A DNA stretch of 10,035 nucleotides from Gaiellales bacterium (GCA_030831375.1 JAURLF010000005.1:1-10035); one strand, 5' to 3'. Counted from the stretch's first letter, positions 1 to 6,745 are shown. Translations and numbers: made by a program. The notes: a model not told the origin generated them from the sequence alone.

Positions 1-358
1 CGGCGGCGATGCCGCGCTCCCGCTCCTGGGACAGCTCCTCGACGAGCTGGCGCTGCTGCTCCGCCGCCGTGGCGCGGGCGCCCTCGAGGATCTCGGCGGC
101 CTCGCGCCGAGCGGCGGCCAGCTGCTGCTTGTACTCGTCGAGCAGCCGCTCGGCCTCCTCGCGGGCGTCCTCGGCGGACTGGAGGTTCTGGCGCACGGCC
201 TCCCGGCGCTCGTCGAGCAGGGCCGCGATGCGGCCGAACGCGTACTTGCGCAGGATCACGAGCACGATCAGGAACGTGACCAGCGTCCACAGGCTGAGGC
301 CGAGCTCGGGCTGGATCAGCCCGGCGCCACCCGTCTCTGCGAGGATCGTCGACGTCAT
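1..358 (-). CDS. atpF: F-type ATP synthase subunit b, partial (C-terminus beyond window start)
   Basis: Subunit b forms the peripheral stalk that holds the F1 head against the membrane stator. Seen: 119 codons from an ATG at 358, running off the window edge with no stop. A short N-terminal stretch is followed by one membrane helix at about residues 22-40 (SLWTLVTFLIVLVI core). From about residue 45 comes a long charged, Ala/Glu/Arg-rich amphipathic coiled coil with the usual b-subunit elements LLDERREAV, AEDAREEAE and LAAARREAAEIL. The start lies only 4 bases after the atpE stop, in the expected atpB-atpE-atpF order, so it is almost certainly cotranscribed. I see no strong ribosome binding site of its own, so reinitiation after atpE is likely. 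Identification is firm; total length cannot be judged here. Confidence 0.95.
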   Translation of the reverse strand, partial: MTSTILAETGGAGLIQPELGLSLWTLVTFLIVLVILRKYAFGRIAALLDERREAVRQNLQSAEDAREEAERLLDEYKQQLAAARREAAEILEGARATAAEQQRQLVEELSQERERGIAA

Positions 359-362
359 CGGA

Positions 363-611
363 TCAGGCGATGAAGAAGGCGACGAAGCTCATCAGGAGGG
401 CGTAGAACGTGATCGCCTCCGTCAGGGCGAGGCCGAGGAACATCATGCCCTGCAGGTCGCTGCGCATCTCCGGCTGGCGGGAGACGCCCTCAATCGTCTT
501 GCCGATGAGGTAGCCCACGCCCACGCCGGGGCCGATCGCGCCGAAGCCGGTGCCGAGGCCGAGCGCGAGCGCCTTCGCGGCGTCGACGAGCCCCTGGTCG
601 GTGAGTGCCAT
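363..611 (-). CDS. atpE: F-type ATP synthase subunit c (rotor ring proteolipid)
   Basis: An 82-residue hairpin proteolipid; copies assemble into the membrane rotor ring that carries protons. Seen: helix 1 with the glycine-repeat ring-packing pattern (Gly 18, 20, 22, 24, 27, 29, 31, 33), a polar loop containing the conserved R45-Q46-P47 that contacts the central stalk, and helix 2 with the ion-binding carboxylate E65 in LALTEAITFY. The residues that normally accompany E65 in sodium-binding rings (Gln at 32, Ser/Thr at 66) are Val and Ala here, so proton coupling is inferred. The ATG at 611 is chosen because it gives the usual family length; the open frame continues upstream but only in a shadow frame of atpB. 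An AGGAGG lies 11 bases upstream. It sits between atpB and atpF in the usual operon order. Confidence 0.97.
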   Translation of the reverse strand: MALTDQGLVDAAKALALGLGTGFGAIGPGVGVGYLIGKTIEGVSRQPEMRSDLQGMMFLGLALTEAITFYALLMSFVAFFIA

Positions 612-622
612 GTGTCCGAGAT

Positions 623-628
623 CCTCCT
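623..628 (-). promoter_or_regulatory. Ribosome binding site of atpE
   Basis: AGGAGG on the minus strand, with 11 bases to the ATG at 611. It supports the short 82-residue reading of subunit c. Its strength may help over-translation of subunit c, which is needed in many copies per complex; that last point is inference. Confidence 0.7.
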
Positions 629-643
629 GGGTAGGTTGGTCGC

Positions 644-1516
644 TTAGTGGTGCGGCTCGATCGCCGAGCCGATGTAGATGCCCGAAAGCATTGCGAAGAT
701 GTAGGCCTGGAGCGACGCCACGAGGCCCCACTCGAAGATCCAGAAGACGACCGCGATCGGGATCGCAATCGGCGCCACGAAGAGCTTGCCGAGCAGGATC
801 ACGAACCCGATGCACATGATGATCAGGAGGTGGCCGGCGAGCATGTTGGCGAACAGCCGGACGCTCAGCGAGATGATGCGCAGCAGCTGCGAGAGCACCT
901 CGAGCACGATCAGGAACGGCTTCAGGGCCGGCGGGCTCGGCGGCACCCAGCTCTTCAGGTAGGGCCAGACGCCGTTGGCGCGGGCGCCCTCGAAGTGGGA
1001 GATCGCGATCGTCATCAGCGCCAGGGTCAGCGTGACCGACAGGTTCGAGGTGGCCGCGTACAGGGTCAGGCCGGGGATCGACCCGTAGAGCGGGTTGTGC
1101 GTGTCGAGCGGCAGCGGGATGAAGCTGATCATGTTCAGCGTCCAGATGAACACGAACAGGCTCGCCACGTACGGGAACCAGCGGGCGAAGGCGGCCTTCG
1201 GCAGCGTGGCCTGGCCGATGTTCGACTCGGAGAAGGTGTAGAGCAGCTCGACCACGGTCTGCGTGCGGCCCGGCTGGGCGCGCAGGCCGCCGCGCACGAT
1301 CCACAGCGTCAGGATGATCGTGATGGCGAGGCCGAGCCAGAGGTAGACGACGAGCTTCGAGATGCCGATCGTCAGCGGGCCGAGCGCGAACGAGGCCCAG
1401 TACTCGTTGAGGAACTCGTCGACGGGCTTGAACTCGCCGCCCTCGGCGAGCGCCGCCGCGGGCATCAGCAGCGCGCCGGCGAGGGCCAGCGCGACGAGGG
1501 CGAGGCGGCGGCTCAC
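644..1516 (-). CDS. atpB: F-type ATP synthase subunit a (proton half-channels)
   Basis: A 290-residue integral membrane subunit that carries the proton half-channels beside the c ring. Seen: several hydrophobic helices, including about 53-74, 113-133 and 157-173 and a dense C-terminal set from 200. The hallmark segment SVRLFANMLAGH (218-229) contains the essential arginine, R220, and H229 stands at the position of E. coli E219. The final helix carries LQAYIF with Q270. The GTG start at 1516 is supported by GGAGGAG four bases upstream and by a 4-base GTGA overlap with the stop of the preceding gene. The first 24 residues (RRLALVALALAGALLMPAAALA) look like a Sec signal peptide with an Ala-X-Ala cleavage site, which is not seen in E. 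coli subunit a. A longer open frame exists upstream but is a shadow of the atpI-like gene. Confidence 0.96.
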   Translation of the reverse strand: MSRRLALVALALAGALLMPAAALAEGGEFKPVDEFLNEYWASFALGPLTIGISKLVVYLWLGLAITIILTLWIVRGGLRAQPGRTQTVVELLYTFSESNIGQATLPKAAFARWFPYVASLFVFIWTLNMISFIPLPLDTHNPLYGSIPGLTLYAATSNLSVTLTLALMTIAISHFEGARANGVWPYLKSWVPPSPPALKPFLIVLEVLSQLLRIISLSVRLFANMLAGHLLIIMCIGFVILLGKLFVAPIAIPIAVVFWIFEWGLVASLQAYIFAMLSGIYIGSAIEPHH

Positions 1517-1929
1517 GCGGCTCCTCCGGCGGTCGCCGCGTCGGCTCCGGCGTCCTTCAGGAGGACGTGGCTGATCCCGCGGGCGACCATGTCCACGGTA
1601 AAGTAGACGAGGAAGGCGGCGGCGGCGGCGACTCCGAGCTGGCGGTCGTACGTCCAGGCGATGATGAACAGCGCGCCGAAGGTCAGCCAGGCGCGCGAGA
1701 GCAGCGACACGCCGACGATCCCGACCTGCAGGACCTGGCTGCGGCCCCGCGCGAAGAGCTCCGCGCCGAAGGCGACCGCCATGTTGGCCACCAGCAGCCC
1801 GGCCGACAGCGCCCACGCCTCGAGCGGCCAGCCGGCGGCCCAGAAGACGGGCAGCGCGACGAGGCACGGGACGATCGCCGCGAAGCGCAGGGCGAGCGCG
1901 AGCCGGAAGCGGGTCGGGGTCATCGTCAT
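1513..1929 (-). CDS. atpI: AtpI-like small membrane protein of the ATP synthase operon
   Basis: A 138-residue protein with four predicted membrane helices (about 13-32, 37-57, 68-91, 99-117), a basic N-terminus and a polar, Ala-rich C-terminal tail. It sits where actinobacterial operons carry the AtpI/Rv1303-type protein, directly before atpB. AtpI proteins are thought to assist assembly or stability of the c ring and are not part of the catalytic complex. I assign it by position, size and helix count; I do not see a decisive sequence motif. Its ATG at 1929 overlaps the stop of the atpZ-like frame by ATGA, and its TGA overlaps the atpB GTG, so it is translationally coupled on both sides. A second in-frame ATG two codons later is an alternative start. 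Confidence 0.75.
   Translation of the reverse strand: MTMTPTRFRLALALRFAAIVPCLVALPVFWAAGWPLEAWALSAGLLVANMAVAFGAELFARGRSQVLQVGIVGVSLLSRAWLTFGALFIIAWTYDRQLGVAAAAAFLVYFTVDMVARGISHVLLKDAGADAATAGGAA
1521..1527 (-). promoter_or_regulatory. Ribosome binding site deciding the GTG start of atpB
   Basis: GGAGGAG on the minus strand, four bases before GTG at 1516. It lies inside the end of the atpI-like reading frame. It marks GTG 1516 as the start, although the frame is open further upstream. Confidence 0.8.
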
Positions 1930-2081
1930 CGGGTCTTGAAGTAGCGCAGGTACAGGAGGTAGAAGCCGAGCACGAGCCCGATCGTCGCCCCGACCATGAT
2001 GCCCGGGGCGAGCCGATCGATGAGGAGGCCGACGGCGGTGCCGATGACCCCCCCGAGCACGATCCCGGCGATCACGTACAT
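1926..2081 (-). CDS. atpZ: AtpZ-like two-helix membrane protein (start uncertain)
   Basis: A small protein with two hydrophobic helices, each rich in glycine, separated by the short polar turn IDRLAPG and ending in a basic tail (YLRYFKTR). This matches the AtpZ/putative F1F0-ATPase-subunit pattern found at the head of many atp operons, where AtpZ and AtpI have been proposed to act together in divalent cation transport or complex assembly. The coordinates use the only in-frame ATG, at 2081 (51 residues), which has no clear ribosome binding site. The open frame runs upstream to a TAG at 2184-2186 without any ATG, GTG or TTG. A well-placed AGGAG instead points to ATC at 2135, which would give 69 residues, closer to the usual AtpZ length. 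The stop overlaps the next ATG by four bases. Confidence 0.7.
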   Translation of the reverse strand: MYVIAGIVLGGVIGTAVGLLIDRLAPGIMVGATIGLVLGFYLLYLRYFKTR

Positions 2082-2141
2082 CCCCGCGGCGAGCCCGGAG
2101 GCGTCGGGGCCCCCGCCCTGTCCCGTCGTGGTGATCGTGAT

Positions 2142-2146
2142 CTCCT
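2142..2146 (-). promoter_or_regulatory. Ribosome-binding-site-like AGGAG ahead of the atpZ-like gene
   Basis: AGGAG on the minus strand. The sixth to eighth bases after it would be the expected start region, and the codon there (2135-2133) is ATC, in frame with the atpZ-like protein. This is either a rare AUC start, a base error in the sequence, or a site not used for this frame. Confidence 0.45.
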
Positions 2147-2180
2147 GGTGTCCTGCTCGGCCCGTTCCCGGGCGATCGGA

Positions 2181-2186
2181 AACCTA
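2181..2186 (-). promoter_or_regulatory. Candidate -10 box for the atp operon
   Basis: TAGGTT on the minus strand, fitting TAnnnT. It would place a transcript start about 30 bases before the AGGAG of the atpZ-like gene, giving a leader of about 40 bases. No convincing -35 is visible, because the expected position falls in the GC hairpin after wecA. Weak on its own. Confidence 0.3.
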
Positions 2187-2193
2187 GCAGGAC

Positions 2194-2227
2194 CGGCGCC
2201 CGGCGGCGGGCCCGGAGCCGGGCGCCG
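2194..2227 (-). terminator. Hairpin directly after the wecA-like stop codon
   Basis: Perfect 11-base inverted repeat (2194-2204 with 2217-2227) around a 12-base loop, all G/C, abutting the stop codon of the wecA-like gene. It is followed by TCCTGCTAGGTTT rather than a clean U tract. It could act as a terminator or attenuator separating wecA from the atp operon, or as a 3' end stabiliser. In such GC-rich DNA some strong hairpins occur by chance, so the role is inferred from its position. Confidence 0.45.
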
Positions 2228-3391
2228 TCAGGAGCGCCCGCGGGCGAAGGGCCGCGGCACGGGGTCGTCGCCGTCGGCCGCGCCGCCGCGGGCCAGCCCG
2301 AGACGGCGCAGGTGGCGGTACTTGACGATCTCGAGCGCGGTCGCCACGTACCAGCTGACGAGCAGCGCGCCGACCCCGAACAGGGTCAGGCCCAGCGTGG
2401 GCCAGAGGTTCCAGTCGCCGTCGGTCCGGTACGGGAACAGGCGCACGGCGAGCGCGAAGGCGGCGAGCACCCCCGACCAGGCGTAGAGCAGGAGGCAGGC
2501 CTGCCGCTGCGAGTAGCCGACGCGTAGGAGCCGGTGGTGGAAGTGGCTGCGGTCCGCGCTGGCGATCGAGCGGCCGGCCCGGACCCGCTTGACGATCACG
2601 AACGAGGTGTCGAGGATCGGCACGAGCAGCACCACGAGCGGGAAGACCAGCGCGAGGGCGGCGGCCGTCTTCATCACGCCCTGGATCGACACGCAGGCCA
2701 GGAGGAACCCGATCAGCAGCGCCCCCGAGTCGCCCATGAAGACGCGCGCCGGGTTGAAGTTCCACGGCAGGAAGCCGAGGCAGGCCCCGCAGATCGCGGC
2801 GGCGAGGACGCCCGCGGAGATGCGGCCGAGGGACAGCGCGAGGATGGCGAAGGTGAGCGCGCTGATCGCGCAGACCCCGGCGGCGAGACCGTCCATCCCG
2901 TCGGCGAGGTTGACGACGTTGGCGACGGCGACGATGAAGACGACCGTCAAGGGGTAGGCGAGCCAGCCGAACGCGACGGCGCTCGGCTCGACGAACGGGA
3001 TCGTGATCCCGTCGATCGTCATGCCGCCGGCGACGGGGATGGCGGCGCAGGCGATCTGCCCGGCGAGCTTGACGAGCGGCGGCAGCCCGAAGCGGTCGTC
3101 GACCGCCCCGAGCAGGCAGATCAGCACGGCCCCGAGCAGGATCAGCCGGTAGCGCTCGTCGACGTCGAGGTTGGGCAGCACGGCGGCGACGATGCCGAGC
3201 AGGATCGCGACGCCGCCGAGCAGCGGGATCGGGCGGTCGTGGATGCGCCGCCCGCCCGGCCGGTCCACCACTCCCAGACGCCAGGCCACCCGCATCATCA
3301 CGGGCGTCAGCGCCGCGGTCACGACGACGGCGATGACGAGCGCGTAGAGGGCCGACGGCGAGACGTCGAGCCGGGTCAGGGTATCGGCCAC
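2228..3391 (-). CDS. wecA: WecA/TagO-type undecaprenyl-phosphate sugar-1-phosphate transferase (MraY family)
   Basis: A 387-residue polytopic membrane enzyme that transfers a sugar-1-phosphate, usually GlcNAc-1-P, from its UDP form to a polyprenyl phosphate. This starts a lipid-linked cell-envelope glycan such as arabinogalactan linker or teichoic acid. Seen: about ten hydrophobic helices; the acidic pair D98-D99 in GAVDDRFGL; NVVNLADGMDGLAAG (158-172), with the catalytic Asp region; FMGDSG (218-223); and the cytoplasmic loop motif SHFHH (282-286), which corresponds to the HIHH box of WecA-like rather than MraY enzymes. The start is GTG at 3391 with only a weak GAGG close by and a TAGCCT box 8 bases upstream. 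Its place just before the atp operon matches rfe/Rv1302 in Actinomycetota. The exact sugar cannot be read from the sequence. Confidence 0.92.
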   Translation of the reverse strand: MADTLTRLDVSPSALYALVIAVVVTAALTPVMMRVAWRLGVVDRPGGRRIHDRPIPLLGGVAILLGIVAAVLPNLDVDERYRLILLGAVLICLLGAVDDRFGLPPLVKLAGQIACAAIPVAGGMTIDGITIPFVEPSAVAFGWLAYPLTVVFIVAVANVVNLADGMDGLAAGVCAISALTFAILALSLGRISAGVLAAAICGACLGFLPWNFNPARVFMGDSGALLIGFLLACVSIQGVMKTAAALALVFPLVVLLVPILDTSFVIVKRVRAGRSIASADRSHFHHRLLRVGYSQRQACLLLYAWSGVLAAFALAVRLFPYRTDGDWNLWPTLGLTLFGVGALLVSWYVATALEIVKYRHLRRLGLARGGAADGDDPVPRPFARGRS

Positions 3392-3399
3392 CGGGCCTC

Positions 3400-3405
3400 A
3401 GGCTA
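3400..3405 (-). promoter_or_regulatory. Candidate -10 box just upstream of the wecA-like gene
   Basis: TAGCCT on the minus strand, 8 bases before the GTG at 3391. At this spacing transcription would begin at or next to the start codon, making the message leaderless or nearly so. No clear -35 is visible. Confidence 0.4.
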
Positions 3406-3437
3406 CCCCGCGCGCGGGACGCGCCCGCGCACGGCGC

Positions 3438-4733
3438 CTAGCCCGCGTGGTTCGAGCCGAACCCGCGCATCCCGGCGTAGAGCGGCCGGCGGGCGAGGAT
3501 CGCGTCGACCTCGCCGCGCAGCCGGTCGAGGTCGGCCGCCTCGGAGACGCTGGCGGCGATGATCCGCCCGACCTCGGCGAAGTCGGCCTCGTCGAGGCCG
3601 CGCATCGTCGCCGCGGGGGTGCCGATGCGGACGCCGCTGGTCTCCATCGCGGGCCGCGGGTCGAACGGGATCGAGTTGCGGTTGACCGTGATGTGGATCG
3701 AGTGCAGCCGGTCCTCGGCCTGCTTGCCGGAGAACGCGCTGTCCTGCAGGTCGAGCAGGACGAGGTGCGTGTCGGTGCCGCCGGAGACGAGCTTCTGGCC
3801 GCCGGCGAGCAGGCCCTCGGCGAGGGCCTGCGCGTTCAGGCGCACCTGGCGCTGGTAGTCCCGGAAGGCGGGCGTCTGCGCGATGCCGAAGGCGACGGCC
3901 TTGCCGGCCACGCCGTGGCAGAGCGGCCCGCCCTGCAGGCCCGGGAAGAGCCCCGAGTCGACCTTCTTCGCCCACTCCTCGGTGCAGAGGATGAAGCCGG
4001 CGCGGGGCCCGGCCAGCGACTTGTGCACCGTCGAGGTGACGACGTCGGCGTGCGGGACGGGGCTCGGATGCTCGCCGGCGGCGACGAGGCCGGAGATGTG
4101 CGCCATGTCGACCATGAAGCGCGCGCCGACCTCGTCGGCAATCGCGCGGAAGGCGGCGAAGTCGAGCGTGCGCGGGTAGGCGCTGGCGCCCGTGACGATC
4201 AGGGCCGGCCGGTGCTCGTGCGCCTGGCGGGCGACGTCCTCCATGTCGATCGTGCCCGTCTCCGGCGAGACGCCGTAGTGCACGAAGTCGTAGTACTTGC
4301 TCGACGAGTTGACGGGATGGCCGTGCGTCAGGTGCCCGCCGTGGTCGAGGCGCAGGGCGAGCACGGTGTCGCCGGGCTGGAGCAGCGCCAGGTAGGCGGC
4401 CATGTTGGCCTGGGCTCCCGCGTGCGGCTGCACGTTGGCGTGGTCGGCGCCGTAGAGGGCCTTGGCGCGCTCGATCGCGAGCGTCTCGATCTCGTCGACG
4501 ACGTCGCAGCCGCCGTAGTAGCGCTTGCCGGGGTAGCCCTCGGCGTACTTGTTGGTGGCGACGGAGCCGACGGCCTCCATCACGGCCGGCCAGGTGAAGT
4601 TCTCCGAGGCGATCAGCTCGAGCTCGTCGCGCTGGCGGTCCAGCTCGGCGTCGAGCAGGCGCGCGATCTCGGGGTCGACGGTCTCGAGGCCGGCGGTGCG
4701 CAGGGTCTCGATGGAGTTCTCGGTGGTGGCCAT
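3438..4733 (-). CDS. glyA: Serine hydroxymethyltransferase
   Basis: A cytosolic PLP enzyme of 431 residues, near the bacterial GlyA length. It converts serine and tetrahydrofolate to glycine and 5,10-methylene-tetrahydrofolate. Seen: the N-terminal IASENF (41-46); YAEGYPGKRYYGG (63-75), holding E65 and Y72/Y73 equivalent to E. coli E57 and Y64/Y65; the GGHLTHG box; VDMAHISGLVAAG (208-220), with D209 that pairs with the PLP ring nitrogen and H212; the PLP lysine K238 in STVHKSLAGPRAG; and R369 in GVRIGTPA, which binds the substrate carboxylate. All key residues are present. The ATG at 4733 gives the expected N-terminus but has no recognisable ribosome binding site; TAGACT lies 7 bases upstream. 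Placement between prmC and the wecA-like gene resembles Streptomyces order. Confidence 0.98.
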   Translation of the reverse strand: MATTENSIETLRTAGLETVDPEIARLLDAELDRQRDELELIASENFTWPAVMEAVGSVATNKYAEGYPGKRYYGGCDVVDEIETLAIERAKALYGADHANVQPHAGAQANMAAYLALLQPGDTVLALRLDHGGHLTHGHPVNSSSKYYDFVHYGVSPETGTIDMEDVARQAHEHRPALIVTGASAYPRTLDFAAFRAIADEVGARFMVDMAHISGLVAAGEHPSPVPHADVVTSTVHKSLAGPRAGFILCTEEWAKKVDSGLFPGLQGGPLCHGVAGKAVAFGIAQTPAFRDYQRQVRLNAQALAEGLLAGGQKLVSGGTDTHLVLLDLQDSAFSGKQAEDRLHSIHITVNRNSIPFDPRPAMETSGVRIGTPAATMRGLDEADFAEVGRIIAASVSEAADLDRLRGEVDAILARRPLYAGMRGFGSNHAG

Positions 4734-4740
4734 GGCCGGC

Positions 4741-4746
4741 AGTCTA
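4741..4746 (-). promoter_or_regulatory. Candidate -10 box of glyA
   Basis: TAGACT on the minus strand, 7 bases before the glyA ATG, in the 69-base gap after prmC. Transcription from it would start at or very near the ATG. A TGGTGC at 4764-4769 lies at 17-base spacing and resembles a -35 only weakly. The absence of a ribosome binding site supports a leaderless reading. Confidence 0.45.
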
Positions 4747-4802
4747 GGGCCGCCCCGGGCGCGGCACCATTCGCACCCGTCGGCGGTCCGTTCGGCCGCG
4801 GC

Positions 4803-5657
4803 CTATGGGAGCCGCGCGGACAGGACGCGCTCGACGCCGGCCAGGTCGCGGTGGCGCTCGACGTCGACGAGGCCGGCGTCGGCGAGCAGCCCCGCGACGG
4901 CGCCCGCCTGCTCGTCGGAGACCTCGAGCACGATCGCGCCGCGCAGTCCGAGCCGGCTCGGCGCCTGCGCGATCAGGCGCCGGTGCAGGTCCATCCCGTC
5001 GGGGCCGCCCCACAGCGCGAGGTGCGGCTCGTGGCGGACGACGCCGGGCTCGGTGCGCGGATCGCCGTCCGGCACGTACGGCAGGTTGGCGGCGATCACG
5101 GCGAACGGCCCGTCGACGCCGTCGAGCAGGTCGGCGCGGGCCAGCGCGACGTCGAGGCCGAGCCGCTCGGCGTTCGCGCGCGCCAGGGCGAGCGCGTCGT
5201 CGGACACGTCGACGGCGAGCACGTCCGCGTCGGGCCGCTCGTGCTTGACGGACAGCGCGATCGGCCCGGCGCCCGTGCCGACGTCGACGAGCCGCCCGCC
5301 GCGGGGCAGGAGCGCGAGCGCGACCTCGACCAGGGTCTCGGTCTCGGGGCGCGGCATCAGGGCGCGCGCGTCCGTCTGCAGGGTCAGCCGCCGGAAGCCG
5401 GTCTCGCCGACGATGTAGGCGACCGGCTCGAGGTCGGCGCGGCGGCGCAGGAGCGGCCGGATCGCGGCCAGCTCGTCCTCCGTCAGCGGCCGGTCGTGGT
5501 GCAGGTAGAGGTCGAGCCGCGGCATGCCGAGCGCGTGGCCGACGAGCAGCTCGGCGTCGAGCCGCGCGGTCGGGCTGCCCTTGGCCTCGAGGTACGCGCT
5601 GGACAGCGCGACGACGTCCTTGACGGTGCGGATCCCGCCGGGGATCGCCTCAGCCAT
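4803..5657 (-). CDS. prmC: Release factor glutamine N5-methyltransferase
   Basis: An SAM-dependent enzyme of 284 residues that methylates the glutamine of the GGQ motif in class I release factors. Seen: an N-terminal helical release-factor-binding domain (about 1-85); the EPVAYIVGETGF motif (77-88); MPRPETE (101-107); the SAM-binding loop VDVGTGAGPIAL (124-135) with acidic D150 ending the next strand; the substrate-glutamine motif as N191-L-P-Y194; and HEPHLALWGGPDGMDL (209-224), a PrmC hallmark. The second position of the usual NPPY is Leu here, while Asn, Pro and Tyr that contact the glutamine side chain are kept, so activity is expected. The ATG at 5657 overlaps the end of prfA by 8 bases, coupling the modifier to its substrate. 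Usually sua5 follows; here it does not. Confidence 0.95.
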   Translation of the reverse strand: MAEAIPGGIRTVKDVVALSSAYLEAKGSPTARLDAELLVGHALGMPRLDLYLHHDRPLTEDELAAIRPLLRRRADLEPVAYIVGETGFRRLTLQTDARALMPRPETETLVEVALALLPRGGRLVDVGTGAGPIALSVKHERPDADVLAVDVSDDALALARANAERLGLDVALARADLLDGVDGPFAVIAANLPYVPDGDPRTEPGVVRHEPHLALWGGPDGMDLHRRLIAQAPSRLGLRGAIVLEVSDEQAGAVAGLLADAGLVDVERHRDLAGVERVLSARLP

Positions 5658-6732
5658 CGGCCCCGGCCGCGGCGGCCTCGAGCTGGGCGCGGTTCCAGTC
5701 GTCGCGCAGCGCCTCGGTGAACGGCTCGAGCTGCCCGAGCAGGACCTGCTCGAGGTCGTGCGTCGTGAACTTGATGCGGTGGTCCGTGACGCGGCTCTGC
5801 GGGAAGTTGTACGTGCGGATCTTCTCGGAGCGGGCGCCCGTGCCGATCTGGGAGGCGCGCGCGGCGCCGCGCTCGGCGTCGAGCCGCTCGCGCTCGGCCT
5901 CGTAGAGGCGGGCGCGCAGGATCTTCATGGCGCGCTCGCGGTTCTGCAGCTGCGAGCGCTCGTCCTGGCAGGCGACGACGACGCCCGTCGGCAGGTGCGT
6001 GATGCGGACCGCGGAGTCGGTCGTGTTGACGGACTGCCCGCCCGGGCCGGTCGAGCGGTAGACGTCGATCTTGAGGTCCTTCTGGTCGACCGTGATCTCG
6101 ACCTCCTCCGCCTCCGGCAGCACGGCGACGGTGGCGGTCGAGGTGTGGATGCGCCCCTGCGCCTCGGTCGCGGGCACGCGCTGCACGCGGTGCACGCCCG
6201 ACTCCCACTTGAAGGCGGAGTAGGCGCCGTCGCCGGTGATCTCGAAGGAGATGTCGCGCAGGCCGCCCGCGTCGGAGGGGTCCGAGCTGAGCGCCTGGTG
6301 CTTGAAGCCGAGCCGGTCGGCGTAGCCCGTCAGCATCCGGTAGAGGTCGGCGGCGAACAGCGCCGCCTCCTCCCCGCCCGTGCCGGCGCGGATCTCGACG
6401 ATCACGTTGCGCTCGTCGGCGGGGTCGCGCTCGAGCATCGCGATCCGCAGCTCCTCCTCGAGGCCGGGCAGCGCGGCCCGGGCCGCCTCGAGCTCCTCCT
6501 CGAGGTAGGCGCGCACGTCGGGGTCGTCCTCGCCCTCGAGCGCCTCCTCGGCCTCGGCCGCCGTCTGCGTCGCCTGCCGCCAGCCGACGGCGAGGGCGTG
6601 CGCGTCGGCGAGGCGCCGGTGGCGGCGGCCGACCTCGGCGAGGCGCTGGTGGTCGGCGAGGACGGCGGGGTCGGCGAGCTCGGCCTCCGCCTCGGCGAAG
6701 GCGCGCTCGATCTGGGCGACGAGGGGCTCCAC
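5650..6732 (-). CDS. prfA: Peptide chain release factor 1
   Basis: RF1, 360 residues, the normal length; it reads UAA and UAG in the ribosomal A site and triggers peptide release. Seen: an N-terminal coiled-coil domain (about 1-100); GTGGEEAALFA (117-127); the stop-codon recognition tripeptide P187-A-T189 within VQRVPATEAQGRIHTS, which marks RF1 as opposed to RF2 (SPF); and the catalytic G231-G-Q233 in GPGGQSVN. Q233 is the expected methylation target of the PrmC encoded just downstream. The start is GTG at 6732; an in-frame TAG five codons upstream rules out a longer protein. There is no good ribosome binding site, and TAGGCT lies 9 bases upstream. No programmed frameshift signal is evident, as expected for RF1. 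Confidence 0.98.
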   Translation of the reverse strand: MEPLVAQIERAFAEAEAELADPAVLADHQRLAEVGRRHRRLADAHALAVGWRQATQTAAEAEEALEGEDDPDVRAYLEEELEAARAALPGLEEELRIAMLERDPADERNVIVEIRAGTGGEEAALFAADLYRMLTGYADRLGFKHQALSSDPSDAGGLRDISFEITGDGAYSAFKWESGVHRVQRVPATEAQGRIHTSTATVAVLPEAEEVEITVDQKDLKIDVYRSTGPGGQSVNTTDSAVRITHLPTGVVVACQDERSQLQNRERAMKILRARLYEAERERLDAERGAARASQIGTGARSEKIRTYNFPQSRVTDHRIKFTTHDLEQVLLGQLEPFTEALRDDWNRAQLEAAAAGADG

Positions 6733-6733
6733 G

Positions 6734-6745
6734 GGCTTCGAAGCC
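6734..6745. repeat. 12-base perfect palindrome before prfA
   Basis: GGCTTCGAAGCC reads the same on both strands. It lies one base upstream of the prfA GTG and overlaps the candidate -10 box. It may be an operator half-site pair or a small RNA hairpin; it may also be chance. No second copy was noticed in the window. Confidence 0.4.

Noticed and set aside
612..1304. N-terminal extension of subunit c into the atpB region
   Set aside because: The extension is an out-of-frame shadow of atpB. The AGGAGG and the family length fix the start at 611.
1517..1867. N-terminal extension of subunit a beyond GTG 1516
   Set aside because: It would overlap nearly the whole atpI-like gene in another frame. 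The strong ribosome binding site and 4-base overlap favour 1516.
3447..5720. Very long plus-strand open frame (over 750 codons) opposite glyA and prmC
   Set aside because: It lies antisense to two clear genes, and its Gly/Val/Arg/Asp/Ala-rich translation resembles no protein. Long antisense frames are expected in DNA with such GC-biased third positions.
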